A DNA stretch of 64,000 nt from Symbiodinium natans (GCA_905221605.1 CAJNDS010000269.1:682767-746766); one strand, 5' to 3'; counted from the stretch's first letter, positions 19,625 to 32,369 are shown. Notes: generated from the sequence alone by a model not told the origin. Numbers and translations: made by a program.

Positions 19625-19826
19625 GGGCCTTTAGGGCTTAAAACCCTCAACCCCATTCTCAGTCTTAAACCCTAAGCCCTAAACGCCCTAAACCCTAAAT
19701 AAACCCTAAACCCTAAACCGTAAGCCCTAAACCCTAAACCCGAAACCCTAAACCCTAAACCCTACACCCTAAACCCTAAACCCCAACCCCAGTTTAGGGA
19801 TTTGGGGGGCATGCTTCCACGAGTAG

Positions 19827-20645
19827 ATGCCCCACTTCAGGTTGTCCGTCGTCGTCTTCCTGCTCTCTGTGGGCCTATTTGCAGCAGCCATCGGTCCACC
19901 ACTGAGCTCGGCAGCGTCAGGGGGGGGGTGTTAGGGTTTGCAAGTTTGCAGGGTTTAGGGTTTAGGGTTTAGGGTTTAGGGTTTAGGGTTTAGGGTTTAG
20001 GGTTTGGTGGGTTTGGTTACACCCCAAGGACATGAACCGCACCTTTGCCTGGGCTGCTTTTGTCCCAGGCTTTCAGCCTCAACTCGTCCGTTCCCTGGTC
20101 ATCAGGCGAGACTGGCTGCTGGGGAGTTGTACTTTCCACCCGAAACCCTAAACCCTAAAACCCCAAAACCCTAAAGCCCTAAAACCCTGAAACCCTGAAA
20201 CCCTGAAACCCTAAAACCCTAAAACCCTAAACCCTAAGCCAGTTCGACCTATGAAGTGTCCTTGCCGTTTCTTGTTTTTGCATTTCCAAACACACTGTGT
20301 CGGAGTTCTCGGACTGTCAGAGCTTACCCTACCCCCCGTTTTTGAGCTGTAAACCCTATAAACCCTGCAAATCCTACAAATCCTACAAACCCCATAACCC
20401 TCCAACCCTGGAACAGTTGCAAACAGTCCGCTCTAAGCCCTGACCAGGCTACGCATTCTTGCGCGGGCATACTACCGCTGGGGAATGAGCCACCAGCTCG
20501 CAATGGTTTCGGGCTTTGGGGTTCTACATGTCCCTTTTGTAGGGTCCCAAACCTTAAACCCTGTCTCAAAAGGAGCCCCAGACCACCAAAGCGGCTCTCT
20601 ATCATCAGGCAAAATGAGCTTCAGGAGAGCGATTCAACCATGTAA
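19827..20645 (+). CDS. Small secreted or membrane protein candidate with signal peptide
   Basis: Exon 1 starts at ATG 19827 (MPHFRLSVVVFLLSVGLFAA, then AIGPPLSSAAS). It has a short polar start, a hydrophobic core and an AAA-type cleavage region, as in a signal peptide. Further plus-strand exon candidates follow: 20026-20143 (KDMNRTFAWAAFVPGFQPQL), 20236-20335 (STYEVSLPFLVFAFPNTLCR), 20411-20513 (KQSALSPDQATHSCAGILPL) and 20592-20645 (KRLSIIRQNELQESDSTM, stop TAA). Telomere-like arrays separate them. Junction phases were not all confirmed. No family recognised. Confidence 0.45.
19951..20005. repeat. Interstitial (TTTAGGG)n array
   Basis: Seven to eight perfect units between exons 1 and 2 of the signal-peptide gene candidate. 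Confidence 0.95.
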
Positions 20646-20699
20646 TGTTGGTGTTTAGGATGGTAACTAGGCTGTCTAAGAAACAGACGATAGTCGAGA

Positions 20700-21000
20700 C
20701 CCTTCATGGAACAATTCGAGGCGTGTTATGGCGAAGCCCTAACTCCTGAGCGAAACCCTCCTGAACCAAACACCCACAAACCCGATAACCCCTAAACCCC
20801 AACCCTACTGCAACCCCAAGACTCCCTTAAACCCTGCGTACAGCCTAACCCCCCAAAGCCAAACCCCTAACCCCCATAACCCTACAAACCCTTAAGCCCA
20901 ACACCCTAAACCCCACCCAAAGCGAGAGTCTCTCTAGAGTTGCCCCAGACAGCCCCTGCCCCTGACACATCCTTTGCTTATTTGCTTAGGGGGTTTTGGG
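20700..21000. repeat. Degenerate C-rich telomere-like tract
   Basis: Loosely spaced CCCTAAA, CCCTAC and CCCAAC words without a coding frame. Confidence 0.5.
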
Positions 21001-21347
21001 TTTAGGCAACCCCCCCCCCCCCAACCTAAAAAAGCAGAGACGCATATGCTAAGCACATGCGAGTCCTTAGTGGCGAAGGCAGGTCTTAGAAGAGTGGCGA
21101 ATCTGGGCTTAGGGTCCTTAGTAGAGAAGTCGAAGGTCTTTCGCGGTGGGGCTATTGGTAGGGGTGGGAAGGAGGTACCCTCTGGAATCCTGGTACATAT
21201 TCCTTACTACGACGAACCAGCAAGAGAATGAGCGCTCATTCCCCTTTTTAGAGGACATATTGTGTACATTGTTACATCCCCCGCTAAGAGCTGGTAAGAC
21301 ATTACAAGGGTACGCAAACAAGAGGGTCTGTAACGTTAATTTTAACG

Positions 21348-21437
21348 CTACGCGACCCGCGTCGGCCCGGCCCAGCGCATCCGCGTGAGCATGGTGATTC
21401 CGCAGCGCCCAAGTCGCTGGACCCCAAGCAAGAAGGG
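21348..21437 (+). CDS. Unrecognised exon candidate
   Basis: Reads LRDPRRPGPAHPREHGDSAA then PKSLDPKQEG, followed by TTTAGGG units. Proline-rich. No family recognised. Confidence 0.3.
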
Positions 21438-21503
21438 TTGGGTTTAGGGTTTAGGGTTCCGGGTTTGTGGTTTATGGTTTGGGGTTTAGGGTTTTATTAA
21501 AAG

Positions 21504-21660
21504 GTGGGGGGGGGGGGGGCAGGGGCAGGGGGGGGAGGTTCAGCAAGGGAAAGCGGGGGGAGCGGGGGGGGGGGGGGGAAAAAGGGGGCCCGCTTTGGGC
21601 TTGGGGGGAGGATTTGGAGGGGCACAGGGGTCTGTACCCAGGACAGGTTCTGGAGACCCC
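21504..21660. repeat. G-run-rich tract
   Basis: Several runs of 8-14 G. The glycine-rich and proline-rich frames on either strand are low-complexity artefacts. Confidence 0.8.
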
Positions 21661-21746
21661 ATGACAAGAAATTGGGGTTTGGTTGTACCCCCGACAAGCT
21701 TCTCTCCTGATCACGACAGCACGACAGAGTAGGGATGCCTGGGAGT

Positions 21747-21890
21747 AGTGCAGCCACTCATTCGTAGTGCAGCCACTCATTGTGATTCGTAGTGCAGCCA
21801 CTCATTGTGATTCGTAGTGCAGCCACTCATTGTGATTCGTAGTGCAGCCACTCATTGTGATTCGTAGTGCAGCCACTCATTGTGATTCGT
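21747..21890. repeat. 25-bp tandem repeat
   Basis: One 19-bp partial copy and five identical 25-bp copies (AGTGCAGCCACTCATTGTGA plus TTCGT). The array ends at the first base of the 60-bp satellite. Confidence 0.95.
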
Positions 21891-21892
21891 AG

Positions 21893-24800
21893 TTGCATTT
21901 TCTCCTAGTCAAAACCAATTAGACTAGGTTTTTGGCGAGAACGACACGAAATCTGCATTTTCTCCTAGTCAAAACCCATTAGACTAGGTTTTTGGCGAGA
22001 ACGACCCGAAATCTGCATTTTCTCCTAGTCAAAACCCATTAGACTAGGTTTTTGGCGAGAACGACCCGAAATCTGCATTTTCTCCTAGTCAAAACCCATT
22101 AGACTAGGTTTTTGGCGAGAACGACCGGAAATCTGCATTTTCTCCTAGTCAAAAACCAATTAGACTAGGTTTTTGGCGAGAACGACCGGAAATCTGCATT
22201 TTCTCTTAGTCAAAACCAATTAGACTAGGTTTTTTGCGAGAACGACCGGAAATCTGCATTTTCTCCTAGTCAGTTAGACTAGGTTTTTGGCGAGAACGAC
22301 CCGAAATCTGCATTTTCTCCTAGTCAAAACCAATTAGACTAGGTTTTTGGCGAGAACGACCCGAAATCTGCATTTTCTCCTAGTCAAAACCAATTAGACT
22401 AGGTTTTTGGCGAGAACGACCCGAAATCTGCATTTTCTCCTAGTCAACACCAATTAGACTAGGTTTTTGGCGAGAACGACCGGAAATCTGCATTTTCTCC
22501 TAGTCAAAACCAATTAGACTAGGTTTTTGGCGAGAACGACCCGAAATCTGCATTTTCTCCTGGTCAAAACCAATTAGACTAGGTTTTTGGCGAGAGAACG
22601 ACCTGAAATCTGCATTTTCTCCTAGTCAAAACCCATTAGACTAGGTTTTTGGCGAGAACGACCCGAAATCTGCATTTTCCTTAGTCAAAACCCATTAGAC
22701 TAGGTTTTTGGCGAGAACGACCGGAAATCTGCATTTTCTCCTAGTCAAAAACCAATTAGACTAGGTTTTTGGCGAGAACGACAGGAAATCTGCATTTTCT
22801 CCTAGTCAAAACCAATTAGACTAGGTTTTTGGCGAGAACGACCCGAAATCTGCATTTTCTCCTAGTCAAAAACGACCCGAAATCTGCATTTTCTCCTCGT
22901 CAAAACTAATTAGACTAGGTTTTTGGCGAGAACGACCCGAAATCTGCATTTTCTCCTAGTCAAAACCCATTAGACTAGGTTTTTGGCGAGAACGACCGGG
23001 AATCTGCATTTTCTCCTAGTCAAAACCAATGAGACTAGGTTTTTTGCGAGAACGACCGGAAATCTGCATTTTCTCCTAGTCAAACCACATTAGACTAGGT
23101 TTTTGGCGAGAACGACCCGAAATCTGCATTTTCTCCTAGTCAAAAGCAATTAGACTAGGTTTTTGGCGAGAATGACCCGAAATCTGCATTTTCTCCTAGT
23201 CAAAACTAATTAGACTAGGTTTTTGGCGAGAACGACCCGAAATCTGCATTTTCTCCTAGTTTCAAACCAATTAGACTAGGTTCCGAGAATGAGTGGAAAT
23301 CTGCATTTTCTCCTAGTCAAAACAAATTAGACTAGGTTTTTGGCGAGAACGACCCGAAATCTGCATTTTCTCCTAGTCAAAACCAATTAGACTAGGTTTT
23401 TGGCGAGAACGACCGGAAATCTGCATTTTCTCCGAGTCAAAACCAATTAGACTAAGTCTTTGGCGAGAACGACCCGAAATCTACATTTTCTCCTAGTCAA
23501 AACTGGTTAGACTAGGTCTTTGGCGAGAACGACCCGAAATCTGCATTTTCTCCTAGTCAAAACCAATTAGACTAGGTTTTTGGCGAGAACGACCCGAAAT
23601 CTGCATTTTCTCCTAGTCAAAACCAATTAGACTAGGTTTTTGGCGAGAACGACCCGAAATCTGCATTTTCTCCTGGTCAAAACCAATTAGACTAGGTTTT
23701 TGGCGAGAACGACCCGAAATCTGCATTTTCTCCTAGTCAAAACCCATTAGACTAGGTTTTTGGCGAGAACGACCCGAAATCTGCATTTTCCTTAGTCAAA
23801 ACCCATTAGACTAGGTTTTTGGCGAGAACGACCGGAAATCTGCATTTTCTCCTAGTCAAAAACCAATTAGACTAGGTTTTTGGCGAGAACGACCGGAAAT
23901 CTGCATTTTCTCCTAGTCAAAACCAATTAGACTAGGTTTTTGGCGAGAACGACCGGAAATCTGCTTTTCTCCTATTCAAAACCAATTAGACTGGTTTTGG
24001 CGAGAACGAACCGGCAAATCTGCATTTTCTCCCTAGTCACTTAGACCAAGGTTTTTGGCGAAAAAACGGCCGAAACTGCATTTTCCTCGCTATATCAAAC
24101 CAATTAGCCAGGTTTTTGGCGAGAAAAAAAAACGACCGGAAAATTCTGCATTTTTTCTCCTATTCAAAACCAATTAGAACTAGGTTTTTTTTGGGGCGAG
24201 AACGACCGAAATCTGCATGTTTCCTCCTAGTCAAAACCCATTAACTAGTTTTTTTTGGCGATCACGGACCCGAAATCCCTGCATTTTCTCCCTAGTCAAA
24301 ATCATTAAGACTAAGGTTTTTTGGCGAGAATGAAACAACGAAATCGCATTTTCCCTCCTAGTCAAAAACGGCCGAATCTGCTTTTGCTACTCGTCAAAAC
24401 CAATTAGACTAGGTTTTTGGCGAGAACGACCGGAAATCTGCATTTTCTCCTAGTCAAAACCAATTAGACTAGGTTTTTGGCGAGAACGACAGGAAATCTG
24501 CATTTTCTCCTAGTCAATTAGACCAGGTTTTTGGCGAGAACGGCCGGAAATCTGCATTTTCTCCTATAGTCAAACCAATTAGACTAGGTTTTTGGCGAGA
24601 ACGACCGGAAATCTGCATTTTTCTCCTAGTCAAAACCAATTAGACTAGGTTTTTGGCGAGAACGACCCGAAATCTGCATTTTCTCCTAGTCAAAACCAAT
24701 TAGACTAGGTTTTTGGCGAGAACGACCCGAAATCTGCATTTTCTCCTAGTCAAAACTAATTAGACTAGGTTTTTGGCGAGAACGACCCGAAATCTGCATT

Positions 24801-27800
24801 TTCTCCTAGTCAAAACCCATTAACTAGGTTTTTGGCGAGAACGACCGGAAATCTGCATTTTCTCCTAGTCAAAACCAATTAGACTAGGTTTTTGGCGAGA
24901 ACGACCGGAAATCTGCATTTTCTCCTAGTCAAAACCAATTAGACTAGGTTTTTGGCGAGAACGACCGGGAATCTTTCTCCTAGTCAAAACCAATTAGACT
25001 AGGTTTTTGGCGAGAACGACCCGAAATCTGCATTTTCTCCTAGTCAACACCAATTAGACTAGGTTTTTGGCGAGAACGACCCGAAATCTGCATTTTCTCC
25101 TAGTCAAAAGCAATTAGACTAGGTCTTTGGCGAGAACGACCCGAAATCTGCATTTTCCTTAGTCAAAACCAATTAGACTAGGTTTTTGGCGAGAACGACC
25201 CGAAATCTGCATTTTCTCCTAGTTTCAAACCAATTAGACTAGGTTCCGAGAATGAGTGGAAATCTGCATTTTCTCCTAGTCAAAACAAATTAGACTAGGT
25301 TTTTGGCGAGAACGACCCGAAATCTGCATTTCCTCCTAGTCAAAAACGACCCGAAATCTGCATTTTCTCTTTGTCAAAACTAATTAGACTAGGTTTTTGG
25401 CGAGAACGACCCGAAATCTGCATTTTCTCCTAGTCAAAACCCATATTAGACTAGGTTTTTGGCGAGAACGACCGGGAATCTGCATTTTCTCCTAGTCAAA
25501 ACCAATGAGACTAGGTTTTTTGCGAGAACGACCGGAAATCTGCATTTTCTCCTAGTCAAACCACATTAGACTAGGTTTTTGGCGAGAACGACCCGAAATC
25601 TGCATTTTCTCCTAGTCAAAAGCAATTAGACTAGGTTTTTGGCGAGAATGACCCGAAATCTGCATTTTCTCCTAGTCAAAACTAATTAGACTAGGTTTTT
25701 GGCGAGAACGACCCGAAATCTGCATTTTCTCCTAGTTTCAAACCAATTAGACTAGGTTCCGAGAATGAGTGGAAATCTGCATTTTCTCCTAGTCAAAACA
25801 AATTAGACTAGGTTTTTGGCGAGAACGACCCGAAATCTGCATTTTCTCCTAGTCAAAACCAATTAGACTAGGTTTTTGGCGAGAACGACCGGAAATCTGC
25901 ATTTTCTCCGAGTCAAAACCAATTAGACTAAGTCTTTGGCGAGAACGACCCGAAATCTACATTTTCTCCTAGTCAAAACTAATTAGACTAGGTCTTTGGC
26001 GAGAACGACCCGAAATCTGCATTTTCTCCCAGTCAAAACCAATTAGACTGGGTTTTTGGCGAGAACGACCCGAAATCTGCATTTTCTCCTAGTCAAAACC
26101 AATTAGACTAGGTTTTTGGCGAGAACGACCCGAAATCTGCATTTTCTCCTGGTCAAAACCAATTAGACTAGGTTTTTGGCGAGAACGACCCGAAATCTGC
26201 ATTTTCTCCTAGTCAAAACCCATTAGACTAGGTTTTTGGCGAGAACGACCCGAAATCTGCATTTTCTCCTAGTCAAAACCCATTAGACTAGGTTTTTGGC
26301 GAGAACGACCGGAAATCTGCATTTTCTCCTAGTCAAAACCAATTAGACTAGGTTTTTGGCGAGAACGACCGGAAATCTGCATTTTCTCCTAGTCAAAACC
26401 AATTAGACTAGGTTTTTGGCGAGAACGACCGGAAATCTGCATTTTCTCCTAGTCAAAACCAATTAGACTAGGTTTTGGGCGAGAACGACCGGAAATCTGC
26501 GTTTTCTCCTAGTCAATTAGACTAGGTTTTTGGCGAGAACGGCCGGAAATCTGCATTTTCTCCTATAGTCAAAACCAATTAGACTAGGTTTTTGGCGAGA
26601 ACGACCGGAAATCTGCATTTTCTCCTAGTCAAAACCAATTAGACTAGGTTTTTGGCGAGAACGACCCGAAATCTGCATTTTCTCCTAGTCAAAACCAATT
26701 AGACTAGGTTTTTGGCGAGAACGACCCGAAATCTGCATTTTCTCCTAGTCAAAACCCATTAGACTAGGTTTTTTGCGAGAACGACCGGAAATCTGCATTT
26801 TCTCCTAGTCAAAAGCAATTAGACTAGGTTTTTGGCGAGAACGACCCGCAATCTGCATTTTCTCCTAGTCAAAAACGACCCGAAATCTGCATTTTCTACT
26901 CGTCAAAACTAATTTGACTAGGTTTTTGGCGAGAACGACTCGAAATCTGCATTTTCTCCTAGTCAAAACCCATTAGACTAGGTTTTTGGCGAGAACGACC
27001 GGGAATCTGCATTTTCTCCTAGTCAAAACCAATTAGACTAGGTTTTTGGCGAGAACGACCGGAAATCTGCATATTCTCCTAGTCAAAACTAATTAGACTA
27101 GGTTTTTGGCGAGAACGACCCGAAATCTGCATTTTCTCCTAGTCAAAAGCAATTAGACTAGGTTTTTGGCGAGAATGACCCGAAATCTGCATTTTCTCCT
27201 AGTCAAAACTAATTAGACTAGGTTTTTGGCGAGAACGACCCGAAATCTGCATTTTCTCCTAGTTTCAAACCAATTAGACTAGGTTCCGAGAATGAGTGGA
27301 AATCTGCATTTTCTCCTAGTCAAACCAAATTAGACTAGGTTTTTGGCGAGAGCGACCCGAAATCTGCATTTTCTCCGAATCAAAACCAATTAGACTAGGT
27401 TTTTGGCGAGAACGACCGGAAATCTGCATTTCCTCCTAGTCAAAACCCATTAGACTAGGTTTTTGGCGAGAACGACCCGAAATCTGCATTTTCCCCTAGT
27501 CAAAACCAATTAGACTAGGTTTTTGGCGAGAACGACCCGAAATCTGCATTTTCTCCTAGTCAAAACCAATTAGACTAGGTTTTTGGCGAGAACGACCCGA
27601 AATCTGCATTTTCTCCTAGTCAAAACCAATTAGACTAGGTTTTTGGCGAGAACGACCCGAAATCTGCATTTTCTCCTAGTCAAAACCCATTAGACTAGGT
27701 TTTTGCGAGCACGACCCGAAATCTGCATTTTCTCCTAGTCAAAACCCATTAAGTTTTTGGCGAGAACGACCGGAAATCTGCATTTTCTCCTAGTCAAAAC

Positions 27801-30336
27801 CAATTAGACTAGGTTTTTGGCGAGAACGACCGGAAATCTGCATTTTCTCCTAGTCAAAACCAATTAGACTAGGTTTTTGGCGAGAACGACGGAAATCTGC
27901 ATTTTCTCCTAGTCAATTAGACTAGGTTTTTGACGAGAACGACCGGAAATCTGCATTTTCTCCTAGTCAAAAGCAATTAGACTAGGTTTTTGGCGAGAAC
28001 GACCGGAAATCTGCATTTTCTCCTAGTCAAAACAAATTAGACTAGGTTTTTGGCGAGAACGACCCGAAATCTGCATTTTCTCCTAGTCAAAACCCATTAG
28101 ACTAGGTTTTTGGCGAGAACGACCGGAAATCTGCATTTTCTCCTAGTCAAAATCTGCAATCAAAACTAATTAGACTAGGTTTTTGGCGAGAACGACCCGA
28201 AATCTGCATTTTCTCCTAGTCAAAACTAATTAGACTAGGTTTTTGGCGAGAACGACCGGAAATCTGCATTTTCTCCTAGTCAAAACCAATTAGACTAGGT
28301 TTTTGGCGAGAATGAGTGGAAATCTGCATTTTCTCCTAGTCAAAACTAATTAGACTAGGTTTTTGGCGAGAACGACCGAAATCTGCATTTTCTCCTAGTC
28401 AAAACAAATTAGACTAGGTTTTTGGCGAGAACGACCCGAAATCTGCATTTTCTCCTAGTCAAAACCCATTAGACTAGGTTTTTGGCGAGAACGACCGGAA
28501 ATCTGCATTTTCTCCTAGTCAAAACCCATTAGACTAGGTTTTTGGCGAGAACGACCCGAAATCTGCATTTTCTCCTAGTCAACACCAATTAGACTAGGTT
28601 TTTGGCGAGAACGACCGGGAATCTGCATTTTCTCCTAGTCAAAACCAATTAGACTAGGTTTTTGGCGAGAACGACCCGAAATCTGCATTTTCTCCTAGTC
28701 AAAACCAATTAGACTAGGTCTTTGGCGAGAACGACCCGAAATCTGCATTTTCTCCTAGTCAAAAGCAATTAGACTAGGTTTTTGGCGAGAACGACCGGAA
28801 ATCTGCATTTTCTCCTAGTCAAAACCCATTAGACTAGGTTTTTGGCGAGAACGACCCGAAATCTGCATTTTCTCCTAGTCAAAACCCATTAGACTAGGTT
28901 TTTGGCGAGAACGACCGGAAATCTGCATTTTCTCCTAGTCAAAAACCAATTAGACTAGGTTTTTGGCGAGAACGACCGGAAATCTGCATTTTCTCCTAGT
29001 CAAAACCAATTAGACTAGGTTTTTGGCGAGAACGACCGGAAATCTGCATTTTCTCCTAGTCAAAATCAATTAGACTAGGTTTTTGGCGAGAACGACCGGA
29101 AATCTGCATTTTCTCCTAGTCAAAACCAATTAGACTAGGTTTTTGGCGAGAACGACCGGGAATCTGCATTTTCTCCTAGTCAAAACCAATTAGACTAGGT
29201 TTTGGCGAGAACGACCGGAAATCTGCATTTTCTCCTAGTCAAAACTAATTAGACTAGGTTTTTGGCGAGAACGACCCGAAATCTGCATTTTCTCCTAGTA
29301 ATTAGACTAGGTTTTTGGCGAGAATGACCCGAAATCTGCATTTTCTCCTAGCCAAAACTAATTAGACTAGGTTTTTGGCGACACATTTTCTCCTAGTTTC
29401 AAACCAATTAGACTCGGTTCCGAGAACGACCCGAAATCTGCATTTTCTCCTAGCCAAAAAAACAAATTCGACTAGGTTTTTGGCGAGAACGACCGGAAAT
29501 CTGCATTTTCTCCTAGTCAAAAACCAATTAGACTAGGTTTTTGGCGAGAACGACCGGAAATCTGCATTTTCTCCAAGTCAAAACCAATTAGACTAGGTTT
29601 TTGGCGAGAACGACCGGAAATCTGCATTTTCTCCTAGCCAAAATCAATTAGACTAGGTTTTTGGCGAGAACGACCCGAAATCTGCATTTTCTCCTAGTCA
29701 AACCCATTAGACTAGGTTTTTGGCGAGAACGACCGGGAATCTGCATTTTCTCCTAGTCAACACCAATTAGACTAGGTTTTGGCGAGAACGACCGGAAATC
29801 TGCATTTTCTCCTAGTCAAAACTAATTAGACTAGGTTTTTGGCGAGAACGACCCGAAATCTGCATTTTCTCCTAGTCAAAAGCAATTAGACTAGGTTTTT
29901 GGCGAGAATGACCCGAAATCTGCATTTTCTCCTAGTCAAAACTAATTAGACTAGGTTTTTGGCGACACATTTTCTCCTAGTTTCAAACCAATAAGACTCG
30001 GTTCCGAAAATGGGTGGAAATCTGCATTCTCTCCTAGTCAAAACAAATTAGACTAGGTTTTTGGCGAGAACGACCCGAAATCTGCATTTTCTCCTAGTCA
30101 AAACCAATTAGACTAGGTTTTTGGCGAGAACGACCGGAAATCTGCATTTTCTCCTAGTCAAAACCAATTAGACTAGGTTTTTGGCGAGAACGACCCGAAA
30201 TCTGCATTTTCTCCTAGTCAACACCAATGAGACTAGGTTTTTGGCGAGAACGACCGGGAATCTGAATTTCTCCTAGTCAAAACCAATTAGACTAGGTTTT
30301 TGGCGAGAACGACCGGAAATCTGCATTTTCTCCTAG
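21893..30336. repeat. 60-bp satellite array of 8.4 kb
   Basis: About 140 tandem copies of a 60-bp unit. Its fixed parts are TCTGCATTTTCTCCTAGTC, a variable AAAACCAATTA/AAAACCCATTA core, GACTAGGTTTTTGGCGAGAA and CGACCCGAAA or CGACCGGAAA. CCTAGTC and GACTAGG form a 7-bp inverted repeat around an 11-nt loop, and TTCTC/GAGAA extend the pairing outside it. No copy carries a long open frame. The array contains no telomere-like heptamers, in contrast to the rest of the window. Confidence 0.97.
23965..24400. repeat. Indel-rich zone inside the satellite
   Basis: Unlike neighbouring copies, units here carry many 1-3 base insertions and deletions, often in homopolymers (TTTTTTTTGGGGCGAG, GAGAAAAAAAAACGACC). 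Unit phase becomes irregular and recovers after about 24400. Confidence 0.85.
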
Positions 30337-30600
30337 GCGCATGGCCAGGGGACGGAGACAACCGTGCCATCGCGACAAAAAGACCGCTGCCATCAGCGTT
30401 CAGCATTTGCTTGTCGTGTTCTCGTGTGTTTTTAGTCATGGGTCCCTCTCTTTTTTTTGGCGGGGTGTCGGATGCAGGTTGTCGTGGGTACAACTGCTCA
30501 AGACATAGCGGGGTTACAGACCCCCCTCCTGGAGGGGGGTGCCTGTTCTCACAAACTCTACACTCTACACCTTCGGCCCGGGCGGATGGAATGAGGGAGG
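30337..30600. other. Unique flank right of satellite
   Basis: The satellite stops abruptly after TCTCCTAGGCGCATGG. Open frames on both strands here are short and unrecognised. Confidence 0.4.
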
Positions 30601-30745
30601 TACCCTCTATAGCCCCTTAAAGGGTATCTGTAAGAACCTGGTTCCTAGTAGGACATGGGGGAATGAGATACCCTTTCTAGTCCCTTAAAGGGTATTTGCA
30701 GGAGATATAAGGTACCGAATTCCCTCATCCCCCTTCCTAGGAACC
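30588..30745. mobile_element. Family D inverted-repeat element (complete copy plus partial copy)
   Basis: The complete copy 30640-30745 starts GGTTCCTAGTAGGACATGGG and ends CCCCCTTCCTAGGAACC as inverted repeats. The inner block CCCTTAAAGGGTAT is palindromic. A partial copy with the same inner block lies at 30588-30636. Confidence 0.75.
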
Positions 30746-30778
30746 AGTGTAGGTTGCAGTCTCCCCCCAGCAATGCCA

Positions 30779-30924
30779 AAACCCTAAACCAACCCTAAAC
30801 CCTAAACCCTACACCCTAAACCCTAAACCCTAAACCCTAAACCCTAAACCCTAAACCCTAAACCCTAAACCCTAAACCCTAAACCCTAAACCCTAAACCC
30901 TAAACCCTAAACCCTAAACCCTAC
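30779..30924. repeat. Long interstitial (CCCTAAA)n array
   Basis: About twenty heptamers, the longest near-perfect array in the window. Confidence 0.97.
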
Positions 30925-30930
30925 CCCCAG

Positions 30931-31899
30931 CAATGCCCCACCGTTCCCCAGCTGCTTGCATCGAGGTCAGCTCTCCAACTCGAAGTGCGCCTGCCCTGGG
31001 TTGCTCCTGATTGGTTCCCTAAACCCTAAACCATAAACCCTAAACCCTAAACCCTAAACCCTACAAGCTCGAAAGCCAGGAAGATGGATCCAGATGTGGC
31101 GCGCACCACGCGAAGTGGCTTCATAGTCTAGACAGGGCCGCAACGAGGCCCCTGCACTGAATGGCCTAGGTAGGTCCTTGGGATGTTTGATATTTGCCAT
31201 TCTAGGGCTTAAGAGGATTGTATTTAGGGCTTAGGGATTAGGAGGATTTTTTTCAGAGGGTTCTGAGGACCATCCTAGCGGCCTGCACGACTAGTAGCCA
31301 GCAGGGCCCTCCGCGAAAAGATGCGGAGACCTGCCTTCGTCCCCGGCCAATCGCACCATTGGCGGGACTTCCCTAAACCCTAATCCTAAACCCTAATCCT
31401 CCTAAACCCTAAACCTCAAACTCTAAAGCCTAAACCCCAAACCGGTGCCAAAGTGTAAACGCGTCGATTCCTGCCACACACTCTGACATGGAGCGGGGCA
31501 GCGATGCGAGCGAACCTGGATCGCTCCTTTCGGAAAAAAGGGGTTTAGGGTTTAGGGTTTAGGGTTTCGTCTTCTGGAGGTCCTGTTGCCAGTTGCAGCC
31601 TTCAGGGCCTTGACTCGACTGGACTGATCTCTACTGCATCTGCTTGGCCTCTTTTGCTGCCTCAGCGAGTTCTCCAACCAACCCTAAACCCTAAACCCTA
31701 AACCGTCAACCCTGTACCCTATACCCTATACCCTATACCCCATACCCTATACCCTATACCCTATACCCTATGCTTTGCTTTCTCAGCAGTTGGACGATGT
31801 TGAAAGGGACGTCATTGACAGGCCCTTGTCGAAGAGGGCCTCACCTACTCGTAGGATTACTGTCCATCGGCATAAAAGAACCTACTCGGAGGTTCATGG
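30931..31899 (+). CDS. Cluster of six unrecognised plus-strand exon candidates
   Basis: 30931-31020 (QCPTVPQLLASRSALQLEVR). 31065-31160 (KLESQEDGSRCGAHHAKWLH, stop TGA). 31260-31376 (VLRTILAACTTSSQQGPPRK, stop TAA). 31454-31541 (NASIPATHSDMERGSDASEP). 31570-31682 (SSGGPVASCSLQGLDSTGLI on plus; the minus strand is also open). 31787-31899 (QLDDVERDVIDRPLSKRASP then HRHKRTYSEVHG, with clean acceptor TTTCTCAG and a GTACGT donor). The last is the most convincing. No family recognised. Confidence 0.4.
31706..31772. repeat. Variant (CCCTATA)n array
   Basis: About nine CCCTATA heptamers, a homogenised variant of CCCTAAA. A second such array is at 53177-53216. Confidence 0.95.
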
Positions 31900-31954
31900 G
31901 TACGTACTTACGAGGTCCATTAGTACACTGATCAAAGTTGTGATTTTCTTACTT

Positions 31955-32055
31955 GTTCTTCGTAGAGAATGAGGGGAATGAGGTACCCTACAGAGTCCCT
32001 TGAAGGGTATATGTAGGCGGGATATAACGGCCTCCCTCATTCGCTCCTAAGAACC
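31955..32055. mobile_element. Family D inverted-repeat element D2
   Basis: Left GTTCTTCGTAGAGAATGAGG and right CATTCGCTCCTAAGAACC pair as inverted repeats, with inner GGTACCC and CCCTTGAAGGGTATATG as in the complete family D copy. Confidence 0.7.
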
Positions 32056-32369
32056 ACCCTAAAACCCAAAGACCGAAGCCCTAAACCCATGAACCTCCGA
32101 CCCGGCGCCATTGAAGCACCATTCAAGCACTGCTGTTGGCCGGTCGTGATCATGAAGCCCCCTGGTAAGATTTTTTGGGGTAACCTACAACAAGCAAATG
32201 CCCTCAAACTGGCGCCTTCTAAGGTACCATAAATATGAGGCGCCACAAGATCCCCCCCCCTCCACCCAAAAGCCCCAGACCCTCAACCCCAAACCTTAAA
32301 ACCCCGGCGCCCAAACCCAAGACCTTTGACCCAATGACCCCAACCCTCAACGCTAATTTAAGTAAGGAA

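Noticed and set aside
21466-21801. Glycine-rich plus and proline-rich minus frames
   Set aside because: Produced by G-runs; no motif and no splice context.
21893-30336. CRISPR-like array
   Set aside because: The repeats are directly tandem without unique spacers, the unit is 60 bp, and the context is eukaryotic.
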